From positions 62,001-126,000 of the forward strand of contig JAODTK010005902.1 of assembly GCA_026419785.1 (NCBI GenBank): 64,000 nucleotides of DNA, read 5' to 3'. This DNA comes from Sclerodactyla briareus (taxonomy: Eukaryota > Echinodermata > Holothuroidea > Dendrochirotida > Sclerodactylidae). Positions within the stretch are counted from its first letter, which is position 1, and each line of letters begins with the position of its first letter. This document shows positions 14,001 through 29,000 of this stretch, piece by piece. The notes under the pieces were generated by a model. It did not search any database and was not told where the DNA came from. It saw only the letters and a list, made by a program, of their open reading frames with translations. Both the position numbers and the translations under genes were made by a program.

Positions 14001-17000
14001 CATGAATCTGAAGTTTGTTGGTACCTGAAAATGTCTGAGATGGGGAAGGTGGGAGGCAGCGGGGGGGAAAGGTGAGAGGCAGCGTGGGAATGACACATAC
14101 CTCTTCCCTGGATTGGTTATCCCTGGCCTGTATATTGAAGTAATGCAGAACAGATTTGGCCAGGCTGGGGTGGAGTGACTGATATGGTAGAGGCTTCATC
14201 CACGAATCTGATAAGCAGTCTGGCGGGTTATTGTCGTAGAATCAGCTCCTGTAAAGAGTGAGGTGTCCCCGGTCACCACAGTATGCGGGATCATTACCAA
14301 AGGAACCAATCATCAGTCCTATATCCTTCAGGCAACTTACACTCCAGGTATCCACTCTCTGACTGTCATCAATCACTTCCACCTCCTTCTCCTTGGATGG
14401 GCTTGAACCACTGTTACAGCTGATCACACTTCCCTGCATGGAGTGCAAATTATTGTTCGCATTCACAATATACGTATTATAAGGATATGACGCGCTGCTT
14501 GACAGGCTACCAAACACTCCTCTAAGGCGTCATTGGGAGCGTTTTAGTCATCTGTTAGTATTCGATAATTACGTCATTAGCCTTCAATAAAAAAAAGACC
14601 TGATTGGCTGGCCAGTACTGTTACATCTTTACATCAACTAACAGAGGCATCACAGTCCCCGGGAGGATGTTTGGCCATGCCCACCATATGAAGCACGCAG
14701 CAGTGTTTTCATTTTGCATCGTCAGCGTCCTGCTAGCAGCATCGTGACATGTTTGCAGAGAAAACACGATTAACAAGCTCCCGAAAAGTTGCATATGCGC
14801 ATGTTTCCTGTTCGGTTCGTGCATGGAACAATATCGACACTAACAGCCACTAAAACGCAACCCTTGTTTTCAGTACCCTTGGAATGGGCCGGTACTCTGC
14901 AGGTATACTCACCACCACGTGACGTCTGCTCCCGAGGTCATGGTCCCAACTCGGGCGCCAGCGGTGACCCGCTTATCGACCTCCACCACGGATGGAATGC
15001 CCAAGTGATGGCCAGGGACTGACCTCAGATGAACATTCACCAGGTGCTGTAGGACTCCAGGGGAGTACACCAGGACGTAACCATCTATGATACCAATATG
15101 AATGGATGCAAGTAAGTTTCTTTAATTCTCAACTTGTCGATTGCAGCATACCTTATACACCATTTGATTACAACCAATCTTAGCACTCTCTAACCTGTTT
15201 ATATTCTTCCACCATTATTGTCCAGTGCAGAAACATGATTTATTTATTTTAGATGTGCATAAACTTTTAAAAGGTCCACCTTACACTCAATTACCCTAAC
15301 ACATTATAGTTTTTATTCGCGCACCTGCTCATCTGTTCCCACTTAAATAAATTAATATTTATATACAAGTTAAGACAATTAAAACCTCTTTCAACAAAAT
15401 CTTTCTAACTCCACCCCGGGTCACTTTCAGGGAGGGAGAGGGGGGGGGCCGATGAAGGCCTGCACACAATCGCATTAACATAGTTTACCATATATATTCC
15501 CATTACACACACAATAGCTAAGATTGGACCATGTTATGTTCTATCATGATCTTCTAGCTATCATCCATTTAGTGATGTAAGCATGCCTTTGTTACACACT
15601 TCACCGCAATGTTAATAGTAAATTTTCAACATCATAAACAATTTTCATTAACGTTTACAATTAATATTGGTCCCGACCACTTACCATTGAACAACCTGAA
15701 ACAGTACCACCGTTAATGTTACCTCATGATTGCCCCATTTGTGATTGCTCTTTACTTCACAGAAAGCCAAAGCTTTGTGCTTTTATTGACTTAACCTGTC
15801 CTGATCGAGCTAGCATTGTCCAACCTAACATGTTCAGAGAGTTACATTCTCTGACCTCACTAACTGTACACCAACTTTATAGGATTTTTATGTGCTCATC
15901 ATGACTTGGCCGCGATATTCTCATTATCGTGTTCACAACCAAGAATATCAATTCTTTACAATAGGCAATTTCCAATGCGAATTCCTCAGCAAATTTTGCA
16001 AACTCTTAAATTTTTGTATACATCTTAATGTTTTTGTACACTCTCTTTTATGGTAGATTAGAGATTTTTGTTTGTTTTTCATTCGTGTAATTTGTATTTA
16101 GTGTCTTATCACAATCTTTGTCATTTTAAAGTATCCTAGCGTAATCTTATCACTCATGAACGGGGAGCTTCTGTTTGGTGGGGTATTTTCACTTTATCTT
16201 TATTTTTCTCAGTTCTCTTGTCATTTTTCATCAGTCTTTCTAGTCTTTCAACTCTGTAAAGCGCCGTGAAGAACCCTCGGTTTGAAATGGCGCTATATAA
16301 ATCTGGTTAATAGTAATAATACTATAATAATAAAATATAATAATAGGAATCTCAAATGGAGCTTGTGGGAGGAAATGCATGCAAGTCCCTTGTTGAAAGT
16401 CCCAAATGGGTCCATTGGGCCGCAAGTGGGACTTGGGACCAATGAGAATAAAGTCCCCACTACAGTCTCTGCTATCCTTGTGTATGGGTGGAGGGAATGC
16501 GGTTACCAATTGACAGAGGAACTAAACAGAGGCAGCTAAAGGGGATGGGGAATTGTACGAGCATACTTAACATGCACTGACGTGCTGTTGAACAACTTGC
16601 ACCATCATACGCTCATTGACAGTTCTTCTACTACCATGTGTGAATTACTGGCCTAAGGGAAGACAACCCATTTCTAACGGTCCTTTTGCGGGCGTTGGGC
16701 GCCTTTCCCTTATAATGAGATGTAGCCAGGGCAGATAATGAGCCACAGACCAGTGCACTATCCCCCAGGCACTGCTGCTGGTTTATACTATGAATTATTC
16801 ATGAAAGCAGACTGACAATTGAGGTAATTATCTCACAAAAGAGGCCCCCTAAAATGACCTTGATATTAACGAGAGAGAGCGGCGCCTGGGAGGGCTGTGT
16901 CAACGAAGGATTATTGATTGAGCACCAGTGGCAGGAGTGAGGTCAAAAACTACAGGCATGGTAGGTCTGTAGGTGAGTGCATTGACCTGTGAGCTATGAA

Positions 17001-20000
17001 TATGCGAATATAACTGTCAAGAGCTACAAGAAAGAGGAACGGACGGCCCAGTTAGGATTGATGTGTGTCCGGAGACGGACTTGAGGACCAAAGTACAGCT
17101 CACTCCCGGGCGTCTCTCAGGGGATCACATGGGCAGACGGGACAGGCTACCGCTGTGTACACAAAATATGGAGTAGTCTATGTCAACCAGGGTGGCTTCC
17201 CTGTCTTTACTTGACACGCTCACAGATCTAATCGGACCTCCTCCAGGGTGGGCAAGGACGGGGCGATTGGGTGCCTCCTCGTCCACATGGTGGAAACTCG
17301 GGCACGGAAGCACGTACATGGGATACTCGAGGGGAGGCTGAGGCCCTGCGGCGGCCGAGGGTGGGCGACGATATGGTCCTCGCAGCCGTCTGGCTTTGGG
17401 AGGATGGGTTCGGGAGCATATGAGAAGAACCACTGAGGACTGTGTGATCACCTGATATTGGAGAGTGCCCGGAACAAAGAAACCAGGAAATGTTGAAAAA
17501 TCAATGAGAGAGCAGGGTGAGGAATTATTAAAATGGTAATAGCTGGAGCGTTCAACATACCATGTTTCTTCAAGAAATAAACAGTAAACAAAAGGCATGG
17601 GCTAGTAGCACCTTTCAGATATCACGCGTCTACTCAGTATGAGCAATCACCACCCAAGTAAGATCATGGGCAAAAAACCCACCCATCGCTTTAATCTTCA
17701 TACAGTGGTTATCAACAAAATTCAGTGAATTTCTGGAGCTCTGCCACTCATGAATATCAACGAGGACTGCATTACACAAACACCATACAACTTCTGGGGG
17801 GTCCTCACTGATGGCCTCCAAAATGAATTGAAAATAGTAAAGTTTGGTAAGAAGCTAAATAAACCACCTCATATTTTAAAGCCAACTGGATGTCACAATA
17901 GCAATATACGCTGAAGGCCGGGTTGTATTATTATTATTATTAGTTTACTGTCATTATAAAGCCTTTTCCTAAAAAGACCAAAGCGCTGTACAATGACATC
18001 GGTAGAAGAACAAAAATGAAAACGTTGAACAAAAATATTACAGACTGAATAGATAAACGAATGTAGTCAAACCGTAAAACATAAAACAAATAAGAAAGAC
18101 AAACTTTTTCGGGTGTCCTTGGGGCAAGCACTCCAATTCCAATGCCCCTCCTTCCAAGTGATAAATGGAGGACCTGTGAGGAACTTGACAGGACAGTACA
18201 ACCGGCGCGGTGTTAGCTGCTGGCACATACTCTCCAGGTTGTCAAAGTTCATACCAGTTTCTATGTATAGGGTAATATCTGTAAAGCGCTTGGGCACTTC
18301 AGGTGGGAAAGGTGCTATAATAAGCCATCAGATATTATTATATTATATAGTACTATACTAACATTGTCATGTGGTCATAACAGGAGTAGCTTGACTACCT
18401 CGACCTAATACTGCATTTACATCCTAGTTTGTGCAAGCCAGCATGTAACCCACGAAACACATGGCAAACATACCGATGACTGTACACCTTCCTTTTGCCT
18501 CAGGCATGAAGCCAAAGAGAATCTGATTGGAAACCCAGGACAAACTAATATATGTCATCACGCTCACCTGCAATTATGTCAGAAAGGGGGTCATCTTCCA
18601 AGCCATTCCTGTAGAGAAACAAGATTACTGTGTACTTGCTCAGATTAGCTGAAAGGGTGACATTGCCATCACATGTTATGCTACTAAACTGTCAGTATGA
18701 GCACATCAAGGTCTCACCTTCTCGATTACTGTCCAGATGTGACAATGGTAGGAGGTGAGTGATTCCGGTTTCAGGGACTTAATTTAACATTCCACATCTG
18801 ACAGAGGTGACCAAGTTTATAGCATGCAGCCTCTTTCCTGAACTCCCCTTTCTCAACCAGGCGCCTCAATCAGTGTGTTTGGCTCCTCTGGCCTCTGCTG
18901 CAGGTGCTTGATTCTGTGACGTGTTTCATATAGTTGTATTCTATGTTTTTTCATTAAATGGGTTTCTTATTTTTTAATTGTAATATTCATGCAATTCGCT
19001 TTTAGCTGCAGATGAATAGACCCGAATAATTTCAAATTCAATTCATGTAAAAGTAGTAAGAGAACCTGAAAGGGCCATGTAAAGTCTTTGTATCAGGCTT
19101 TTCCCCCCCCCTGGAAAACCAGGGTAGACATCCTAATGTTTTTCTCTGCACTTTCCATCCAAATGCAGATTTCTTCCTCACAGGTCCACCTCCCTACTGC
19201 ATGACTGTACAGTGTTTTGAGAATCATCTGGAGGACAGAAATTTACAGGCATGAAAGAGATAAAATTCACCAAACTTTCCTGGTTTGGATCTGTGAACTC
19301 CGAATACATTACCCATAATTGCAACTTTGCACCCCACCCCGCCCCCCCCCCCCGCGCCATTGACCATCTTGCAATCTTTTACAGTAGTCCGGCTGGCAAC
19401 CCTATCTCCCCCTTCTTATTTGCTAGGCATAGGCGTCCAAGGATGAGGGGCAAGGCCTACGATCCGACCAAGGAGGACGCCCCGTGATGGCCCGGAAGTG
19501 GGGACGGTAAGGGTGGGTAGTCCAATATGGGGTAAGTATGCTAGTTCACAGATTCACAAACCAGTAAGTTTTGTGAACTCTATTTCAGACTTACACTTCT
19601 CAACTTACCCTATTGCACTTGCACCAGACTAAGCAAGGCCCACTGGAGGCGGGTCCGTGCCGTCAGAACAGGGGTTGTTGGTTGTTGTAAGTGCAGCTAA
19701 TCCCTCGTACCGGCTAGGCCGAGACTGTGTTGGAGAAGCTGCATGAAACGAACGTCGTGTGGTAAACCCCATCGACGCTCGCATACCGTCTCGCGAAGAA
19801 GCGTAGGTCGGGAGAACGAGGAGGGCCGACTCTCCAGGCTCGCGGTGCAACGAGGTAGTGCACATTGTGAACCCGAGCGAAACCTTGCTCAGAGATATGC
19901 GGCCTTGCGAGGCCCTCTATCCCACGGAAATTAGAAAGCTTCGATGCCGGAGATAAAAGCTGACTACATAGGAAGAAGAATTGAGTGCGTTGACGAACGA

Positions 20001-23000
20001 ACTTCGTTTTCAACCCATACAGTGCCGTGTCTGCACCGGACACCCACCACCTGACGCCTCCACCGTGGTAAATTCTTAACGGTGCAGAGGGAAGTCTCTC
20101 GACGTGTGAACTCCGCCCCACGGACCGCCGTGGGGTACGCCACCGCCTCGAAGACTGACTGGCTTCGATGTCGAAAGAGTAGGTTCGCGGCTGCGACCGC
20201 AGGCTTGGGGGTACCAATCTGGCCCGGGAGGGCTAAGAGTTTGGATCACGGGTGAGCCCACCCCACGGCCGGGAGAGTCGAATCTGGCTTCAGAGGGCAT
20301 AAAAGTCGGGCCCCGTTCTGGGAGTCCGCAGGCCCGATCCTCTGCTTCGGTAGGGCGACCTCACACGGAGGCTATGGAGATCGGACTACGGCTATGGAAC
20401 TGGGGATGAACCATCCAGAGGGGAAAAAAAAAAACAAAAAAAAAATCGATTGCTGTCCAGGAGCCGGCAGGAAGAGTGGTACGAACTGCTCTGGAAGAGC
20501 GGCATGCCTCTATCCTCGGCTCGGTAGAGTCTTATCTCCCCAGGAGGGGCCCAGGAAGAGACTGACCACTGCTCTGGTGAGTCGGCGGTTCCGATCCTCG
20601 GCTCGGTAGGTCCGATCTCACACAGGAGGGCAGGAAGAGTCAGCGCTCCGGCTACCCCGGGATGAGCGAACCATGCACAGGGAGCTGGCTTCGGATGGGC
20701 GTGAAGAGTCGGTCCGCGGCTCAGAGAGACGGGAAACAAAAAAAAGGTAAAAAAAAAAAGAAAAAAAAAAAAAAAAGTTCGAACCGCGGCTCTGGAGGGT
20801 CGATCTGGCTCATGAGAGTCTGAGAAGTGGGATGAAAGGCCGCCGGACGAGTCGGTAGGGCTAACCCGCGGCCCGAAGAAGCCCGTCTGGCCCCGGCGTC
20901 TGATAGAGTCAACACGGACTGGAAAACGGGGAGGCCCCGACCCGCAAGCCTCGGGCGAGCCCATCTAAAATCAGGAGGGCCGAAGAAGTCCGACCACAGC
21001 TCCGAGGGTCGGAATAGGTCGACACACGGCTCGAGACGACCGACAGGGACGGTTCACGCCTCTGGAGAGCCTCACCACGGCCCCGGAGGGCAGACCGGTT
21101 TCGGGAAGGCCGGAAGGACAGTTCACGGCTCTGATGGGCAGACCCGCTCTGGATCTCTAGTGAGACAAGTCCCCGCTGGGAACACTGAGCGCCCACCACC
21201 GTGGCACTCGGCTGTCAGCGGGGTCCGGCCTACCCCGGTCCTGTAACAGGGCCGGCTTTATGGAGCACGGCTACCTCGGGTAAGCCCGTGGCTCCGTAAT
21301 GGGCCCGGACGGTTTCTGTCTCTCATCGACAGGGCGGTTCGGATCGAGCGACGTGTGACTTCATTAAAAACGCTACCGTTTGAAGGTGATGACTGCGTTG
21401 CAGTAAGCCATGGGGTCCATGGAGTAGACGGCAGAGACGGCTGCCAAAGAGCACGGCTACCTCGGGAGATCCCGGCTGCTGGCCGTAAACGGTCCGTGGT
21501 TCTGTCCACGCTCATCGACAGGCAGGGTCGAGCGAGCGTGCTGGCTTCGGGGAAAGCGCGTCCGACGTGAAGTGGATGACTGCGTCGAAGTAGGACATGG
21601 GGTCCACGGAGTAAACGGCAGAGACGGCTGCAAGAGAGTAACGGCTCCTCGTGGTGAGCCTGTTTGCTCCTAAACGGGCCGCATGGTTCCTGTCTCTCAT
21701 CGGACGGGTCAGGGTCGATGGCGAACGTGCTGGCTTTGGGGAAAGTGCGTGCGACGTGAAGGTGGATAACTGCGGCCAAAGAAGTAATAGCGTCCACGGA
21801 GTAGATGGCAGAAGAGCGGACCGAAATCTACTCAGCGAGACGTGACGTCGGCGACACTGGCTACTAGGTCAGTTAGGCCTAAAACGGCGAGACGTAGTCC
21901 GCAAGCCATTTTCCTCCCGGCAGCGCTCCCTAGTCTAGGCAGGAGGCTAGACGTCCTGACGTAACCTTTGGTGGAAGACCTCCTTCCAAGTCGGCTCCCT
22001 CCCAGGGACTTAATTTTTTTTCAGTCCCGCTAGCCGCCTTCCTTCAAAAAATATACCGCGAGGAGGCCCCGGCCCGCGAATGATGGCTACGAAGGCAACT
22101 CTTAAAAACGAAACGGCTGGTCACCAGGCCCTGTGCGATGTCCCTGCGGCCTTAATTCCCCGCTCTCAAGTCTGACAGACTGGCCAAGGATGAGGAGGGC
22201 CACCGGAACGCGACGAACGCTAGAGTCACTTTGTATCGCGACACGTAGCAAGTCTGTCCCGACCGTAGTAACTATGTCCGGAGAGGACCGAGAACCCAGT
22301 CTCGCGGCGATGCGGGACCTTAACAACGTCCCTCGCGACAAAATATCCGCCAGCGCAAGTCTCCCCCTAGGTTGACGGGATGAACGGCACCCTAACACGG
22401 ATGACGGTCCCATTCGACCCCCGAGGACTACCGTCGGGTAATAGCCTCGCCGCTCCTTGGGCGTAGAACACCTGCTCCACCTGAGTCGCATGCCTGCCAG
22501 AAACTCCCGGCGCTATGGCTGTTTCGGACGACTGTCACTCGTACCTCCCGAGACCTCCCTGAGAGATCTCGGTATCGGGGGCGTCCTTGTCGTCTTCCTC
22601 CCCCTCTTGCCCGGAACCCAACAGCTGAAGTTCGTGAGGGGCCGCCGCGGCCTAACCTCCCCTACGATTAGGCCTGGAGGGTCAAGGAGCGTCAAACCGT
22701 ACGGGCCCCGGAACTCGGCCGCTCTACCTGTCCTGAAAAACCGGCCAAACTGGTCTGTAAAATCGCCCCGCAGGGCTTGCAGCTTGGCAATCCAATGTAA
22801 ACTTCTCCGCCTAGCCGCTATCCGAATCGAGCAGGACCTTCCTGGAAGAATTTGACGATGTAGGCTGTGGCTGTAGGGCTGGGATCGATCCCTGGTCCCT
22901 GATCCCTGGTCCCTGGTGCTGGTTGGATGCCTGAGCCTACCGGCCCGCCGGATCAGCGGGACCGGTCCGCCGCACTCGTCGGGCCCTGGTGCCGTTCGAG

Positions 23001-26000
23001 GTGTAACCACAACCCCGATCGCGACCCGGTGGGCCGGCCCCGACCGTGATTGTCGGGACTCCGGGCCGTCCCGGGGGAACCACACACCGTTCTGACCCGG
23101 CGGCCGGACCCCCCGACCTACTTGTCGGGACCTCTGGGCCATCCCGAGGTTGTAACCGACACCCCGTTCGGGCACGGCCCGACCTCTCCTGTCGGGACCT
23201 CCGGGCCGTCCCCAGGTTTTGTAAGACACCCCGTTCACACCCGGCAGGGGCCGGCGCCGACCTTACCAGACGGGCCTGGACCAGGCAAAGTCGAGCCACT
23301 TCGGCCCGCCACGCTGGGTCGGCCCCGACATCACTGTCTGGAACACCGGACCGTCCTGGAAGGTGTTTGTCTGGAACGACACACCGTTCAGGGCCGCGCC
23401 GAGGAGGGACCAGCAGAGCCGGCCTCCTAGACGTGCGAGACGAGCCACCTCGGCCCGCCCCGCCGGCTTCAGGGCATGCTGACCCAGAGCTCTAGGCCCC
23501 AAGATGCTCATAAACTTAAACGTTCAACTGGCAAACTAAAAAGGACGATTAGGGTTGCCAGCCAAGACTACTGTAAAAGATTGGCAGCTGTTCAATGGCG
23601 CCGGGGTGGGGTGCAAAGTGCAATATGGGGGGTAAGTTGAGTGAAAAATAGATTCAGCACATAGAGAAGTCCGGAGAAAAGATGCTGTTACCATCATTTT
23701 TACTGAGATGCTTGGTTTAACCAAACCACATCACAGGCCAGTTGTGACAAGTCCCTTGGCAAATTCATCACTTGGAGACATCAGAGTTAGTTATTTAAGA
23801 GAAGGAAAACGGGGAACTTAAATGCAACAGAGGATAAATTGTGGGCAATGAAAAACTATATCTACAAGTTCGAACCCCATTTCATTAGGATTGTTCCTAT
23901 ATTGAATAATTATCTTCAGGTTTTGTCCATTATGGCAGAGAAATAAGGGAGAGTCCCTATTTTGCAAATAATGCATGACATCACAGTGAGGGCAACACTG
24001 AGAATACAGGTGTACTCCCAGAACCTGTATGGGTACTTCTTATTGTGTTGAATACCTTAAAGTGCAATGGTAACGAAATGGATTTTCTTCAAATTCACAG
24101 ACTGGTTCTGTATGTCCCATGAATTCTCACACAAAAAATCAGTGGATTATTGATTTGTACTGCATTTCATTGAATAAAAGTAGTTACAAATGATATATTC
24201 CAGACTACCGCCCATTGATATTCTAGTGAAGCACCAGAGGGCAGCATGCATGTTTCCGACATTCCAGACAATACAAACATGTGCCAAAATTGGCTTTAGA
24301 GAAACAGCGTGCAGTTATGCGCCAGTTTCTGTTACGGATCATCTACAATCGCCTCCAGGTGTGTTTCAGGCAACCGTGTTCAGTTAATCTCTTGCCGGCG
24401 ATGGTTGTTAAAGAGTTCACAGCACAATATAGCAGGAAAATCCCTCGTGATGTGAACAAGAGACTCTCTGACACAGGGGTACTGAACATTGCATGAAGTC
24501 AGTTCTTGGCAATTTCAGGGTCATTTCTCTTTTCATAAAAATTCCCAAGGAATTATGAAAGTTGGTTTTCTGTGACCATGTACTTTAAACATTCTGACAA
24601 AAGTCCCACTATACTTTCCCCCCACAAAAGTTTATATTCAACATCCACCAAACTACTACCAGTGAAATTAAAGTTTAAATTCTTCAAATAGAGAACAAGG
24701 AGTGTTTGAAAGGTTGGGCAGGTATGACATCCTCCATTATTGCACAATGGGATGCGTTTCAATCTTGCAACAATACACAGTCACAAACAACCTCTAATTC
24801 CATAAGGGAATCCAATGAACGGGGGGTTCGGACTGATGCATCAGATTTCCTTGTTCAAGCCTGCTGGTATTACCTCTCTGTACGGTGATAATCCGTCAGG
24901 CTGAAAGGAGGAAGTCCCTCGTCATCTGAAAGTTCATATAGAAAGAAAGTGAAATTAATCGTCAACAACGAATGAACAATGCAGGTGGAATTGAATTAGG
25001 GTGGTAAACAGGATCAGGCTAATATAAAATTGGGTCATCAGGTAATTTTTATTATGGTCACAAGTTGCGCCTAGATTTGACAGATTGCGACACAATTTAT
25101 AATTTGTTGGGAAATGCATGATTGTTGAGAAGTGATATTCAACCTTACAAATCAAATAAACAGGACAGTTGGTTTGCGATCGCAAAGTATAAAAATTCAC
25201 CCCATGTTGGTACCTGCACCCCACCCACACGCACGCACTGTAGTGTTCAATCGATTATGCCACTATCGGATATTTTTCTGAGTACCGTTGTTTTTTCGCT
25301 ATTGGTCCGATTCTGATACCGATTATTTAAGTCGGCACATTACACGTTCATAATCATTTGCATACGTAAGCAACGTGTCTGAGATAATCCCATCATAGGC
25401 CTAGTCAATAATTAAGCTTTGGTGCAAGTCAATACTTGTCCAATTTCTCTTTTTCATAGCCCCCCATATATAGTCGGGCTTCTGGCAAAATAAACAAAAT
25501 ATCATATTCCAGCTTCCGAAATGGATTCGCTAGTTACGGATTACTTTTGTGAATATCATAAAGCTTAAGTGCCCGGCTGGCTACAGAACCGGAAATTATT
25601 TTCCGTACACAAACAACATGGGAAGCATATAGTTGTGTATAAAATGTGGTGAAGTCATCCACATCAATTTGATCCTCTCTCCACACACAGTTAACGTCAA
25701 TGGGATTTTTGCATTGACACGCCTGACGCCAAACGCTTGAGCGTATGTCGCCGTCACGATAATGATGCTGTGGCCGGTGATTCGCGGAAACTACGGACTC
25801 AATCAGAATGAATGTATTGATTCACAATTTGACTAGATGACAAGGATTAAATAATAGTTTTTGCAATGATTTTAGCACATTTACAATAAAATTCCAGGCC
25901 GTGTCTGTTGCTTCAGTATCCATGCCAAATCGAGGCAATGGTGAGGTGGTGGCATGCAGTAGGTGTGTGTGTGTGTGTGTATTACCATAGCCCATATTTT

Positions 26001-29000
26001 CAGTTCGTAGTTTGAGCGTGTTATAAGTATAGCACAGATGCACAGCATAACTAGTTATGTACGGCTGAATAAACGGTCCTTTCGTGAGGGGGGCGGCAGC
26101 TACCTAGAAATAGCAAGACATTGTTCGCTGCCAACCTGTGGATATTTTAAATGTTGTTTCATACACAGTTGTACCGCAATTTTGAGCAGTGAATGTTGCA
26201 ATTTCTGCGCCCATGTGTTTGGATAATAGGTATCTTGTGATGGGAACTTGATGATCAATTTACCCCGATTCCATTCATGCCATAAATGCGACCCCAATTC
26301 GGCTGCTGAACAGACAACGTTTGAACACTACACGATTGGAAGATGGCCAATTGGCTCTCTTAAAGGTCCCGGTTAAAGGAGGAGATTGGCACACTGCCTC
26401 ATTACATGTGCCCAAGGCAACAATCTCGTTTAATCCACACCACCATCTTTTCCCCCACAAAATGATTGATGTTTTGTCCCAGGTAATGCTAATTGTTCGC
26501 CCCCTTCAATCAACCACCACCCATCTTCACCAGTCACCCTGCTGAACTCACACCCAACATTGCCTGTGCAGCAACCGAGCCGATCACGTTTGCCCACTAG
26601 ATGGTCCCCCTCCCCCCCAACACTCACCACACTCAGAATCACCCATCCTCACCACTCTCCGCTACTCCTCAATCCCATCACGTTAACTTCGAACTGTTTT
26701 CTTACCCACAGGTAGAGCTGAGGCACGCCCCCCTGAAGGTAGTCAAGACATTTGGAAGGTGTCCGTGCCTGCCGTTCTGGTCTTGCTCACGAGGACATAC
26801 AGGCGCTGGCGCAGCTTGTCCCCCTGCGCCAGAGGAACCTGCCCAAAAAAACCAGACACGTTCTGCTATTGGCAGTTTGTGGAGTACCTGGAACCAGAGA
26901 CAGAAGAACAAACCATATGATCGTTGGTAAGATGTGACAGATGTGTACAAGAGACGGTTCAAGGAGGCCATCAGGATCCACAGGCGGACCACCACCATGA
27001 ACAGAGATATAGGGCAATACAACCTCAGCCACATCCTACTGAGTGAAGTATACAATTGGCAGCATGTCAGATGCAGCCAACACAACTGCCATCCCAGTGA
27101 TTCTTCCTCATTTAAGCATTGAAAAAGACAGCTGCCAGTTATCAACACGTTGCAGTACTCTCATATTGGACTAGCCCTCCACGAACTATATTTTTTATAC
27201 ATTTGAAGTCCTAATTGACATCTTCAAGAAAGAGGAAGCATTCTACATTACGTTTCGCAGTAGTACGTTGCTCTAGCAAACGCCCCCATCTCGTTGCTAG
27301 AAAAACCCATCATAGGTTGGGCCTAGGAGGAAAATCTCGTTTCAGAAGTACCAACTAATCATTGCAAAAATCTGCTGCATTTACCAATTGATAAATTACA
27401 AAAATCTGCTGGATTTACAGTGTTCTTTGCAATGCAAGAACCAGTTCCATGGATTACCATTCAATGGTACATTCGCCCTACTGTGTTTGGCATAGCAAAG
27501 ATGGAAGGTGTACTTCAGCCACCTGTAAAAGCTGATCATGGCCCACAGCCTGCAAAACACACAGATCCTAGATTTACATTGAGCGGAAATATTCAACAAT
27601 TAGCCTATTTATAGTGCAGGGGAAATTTCACATGGATTTATGCAATTGTGCAGATACCTATCAGGAATTAGTTCCGCTATGTCAAATTATGGAAAACACA
27701 ATATCCTGGTTGAGATTGTCTAGAGGATTCCCTGCAATACAAAGTCAATGTAAAACAGTCTGACCCCCTTTTCGGTGTGCACCTTAATAATACATAGCCA
27801 TCTCAACATTGGGCATTCAACCCCTACCAGTTTTCAAATGAACGACTTAAATGCATATGGCATAACAGAAAGACACACTGCAACCACCTCTGACAGGGCC
27901 TCAATAACCCAAGGAATCAACTGAATCTACTCACCATGCTAGGTCCAGTTCTCCTGAGGTTGATAGTATAGAGACCAATAGCTTTAAGGTAAAACACAAT
28001 AACATTATCATCCTATTACATGACAGCTCATTCAAAATTAACACAACCACCTACCTATGTATGGTGTATATTGGTGTCTCCGTATTAGAATATATTGTAC
28101 CATACCTTGGGTCATCAATCAGGGTAAGGGGGTGGGGCTAATGGCAACAAGGTGTTTTCATTCTTTTGTTTCCGGTACCCCCGATTATGTATGAACTCTG
28201 CTTTCCCCCTCTTTCTCTGGGGACAAACTGTTATCAACTTCCCAAATATTTTCAAGCTGTTCTTTCTGGCAAAGAGACACAGTTGAAAAGTATTTTCAAC
28301 AGGACAGAGCGAAGAAGAGAGAATGCAAGGTAGTGATAATAACAGCAAAATCTTGAGGCATAGAGAAGGATATAGTTTGCCAGCCTAAATCAGAGACCTA
28401 TTTCAAATTCATTAGAAATAATTGTTGACCATGTCTACCAAAAAGTACTAAGTCCTGTGGAAATGTGAATAAGTTGCCTAAATTATGCAAATGAGATCCA
28501 TTACTGGACTTCCGGTGAACCATTCTCTGCTTTTAAATATATCACGACTAGCATTGGACTACACTCAATACATTTCATGGAAAATCCAAGCATGAATAAA
28601 ACTTTCAGTCAGCTTCATTTCATATCCTCCTTTCCGGCCACCAACTTACCATACTGTAGTAATCTATTGTATTGACTGCAATTACAATTGACAAAAAATT
28701 GGTTGCAACAATAGTGTCAGGCCAAAATTTGTAATTTCATGGATTATGTCCTTGAAACATATACATCTGTTGAAATTTATGGACTGATCACCAGTTTCTC
28801 AAGAATAGAAATGATTTGAGTGCTGTAATTTTGACTGAAGTTCTTCTTGTAGATGAGGAATCGAACATGCATTTCAAAACCATTGATACTCATATTCTTG
28901 AATATTTCAAAGGCTGAATGGAACTTTAGACAAATTTAATAGCCACATGGAATGACATCCAGTGACCAAGATTATGAATAGATTTGGGGGGACTGGAGGT

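Noticed and set aside
22513..23238. 241-codon ORF (minus) in the GC-rich island
   Set aside because: GC-rich sequence has few stops on all frames; composition-driven, subrepeat-based and without any recognisable domain.
27640..27740. Possible GSAP exon (minus) reading NPLDNLNQDIVFSI after a tattgcag acceptor
   Set aside because: Phase does not fit exon E and a stop precedes any donor; similarity to PLDISL is too short.
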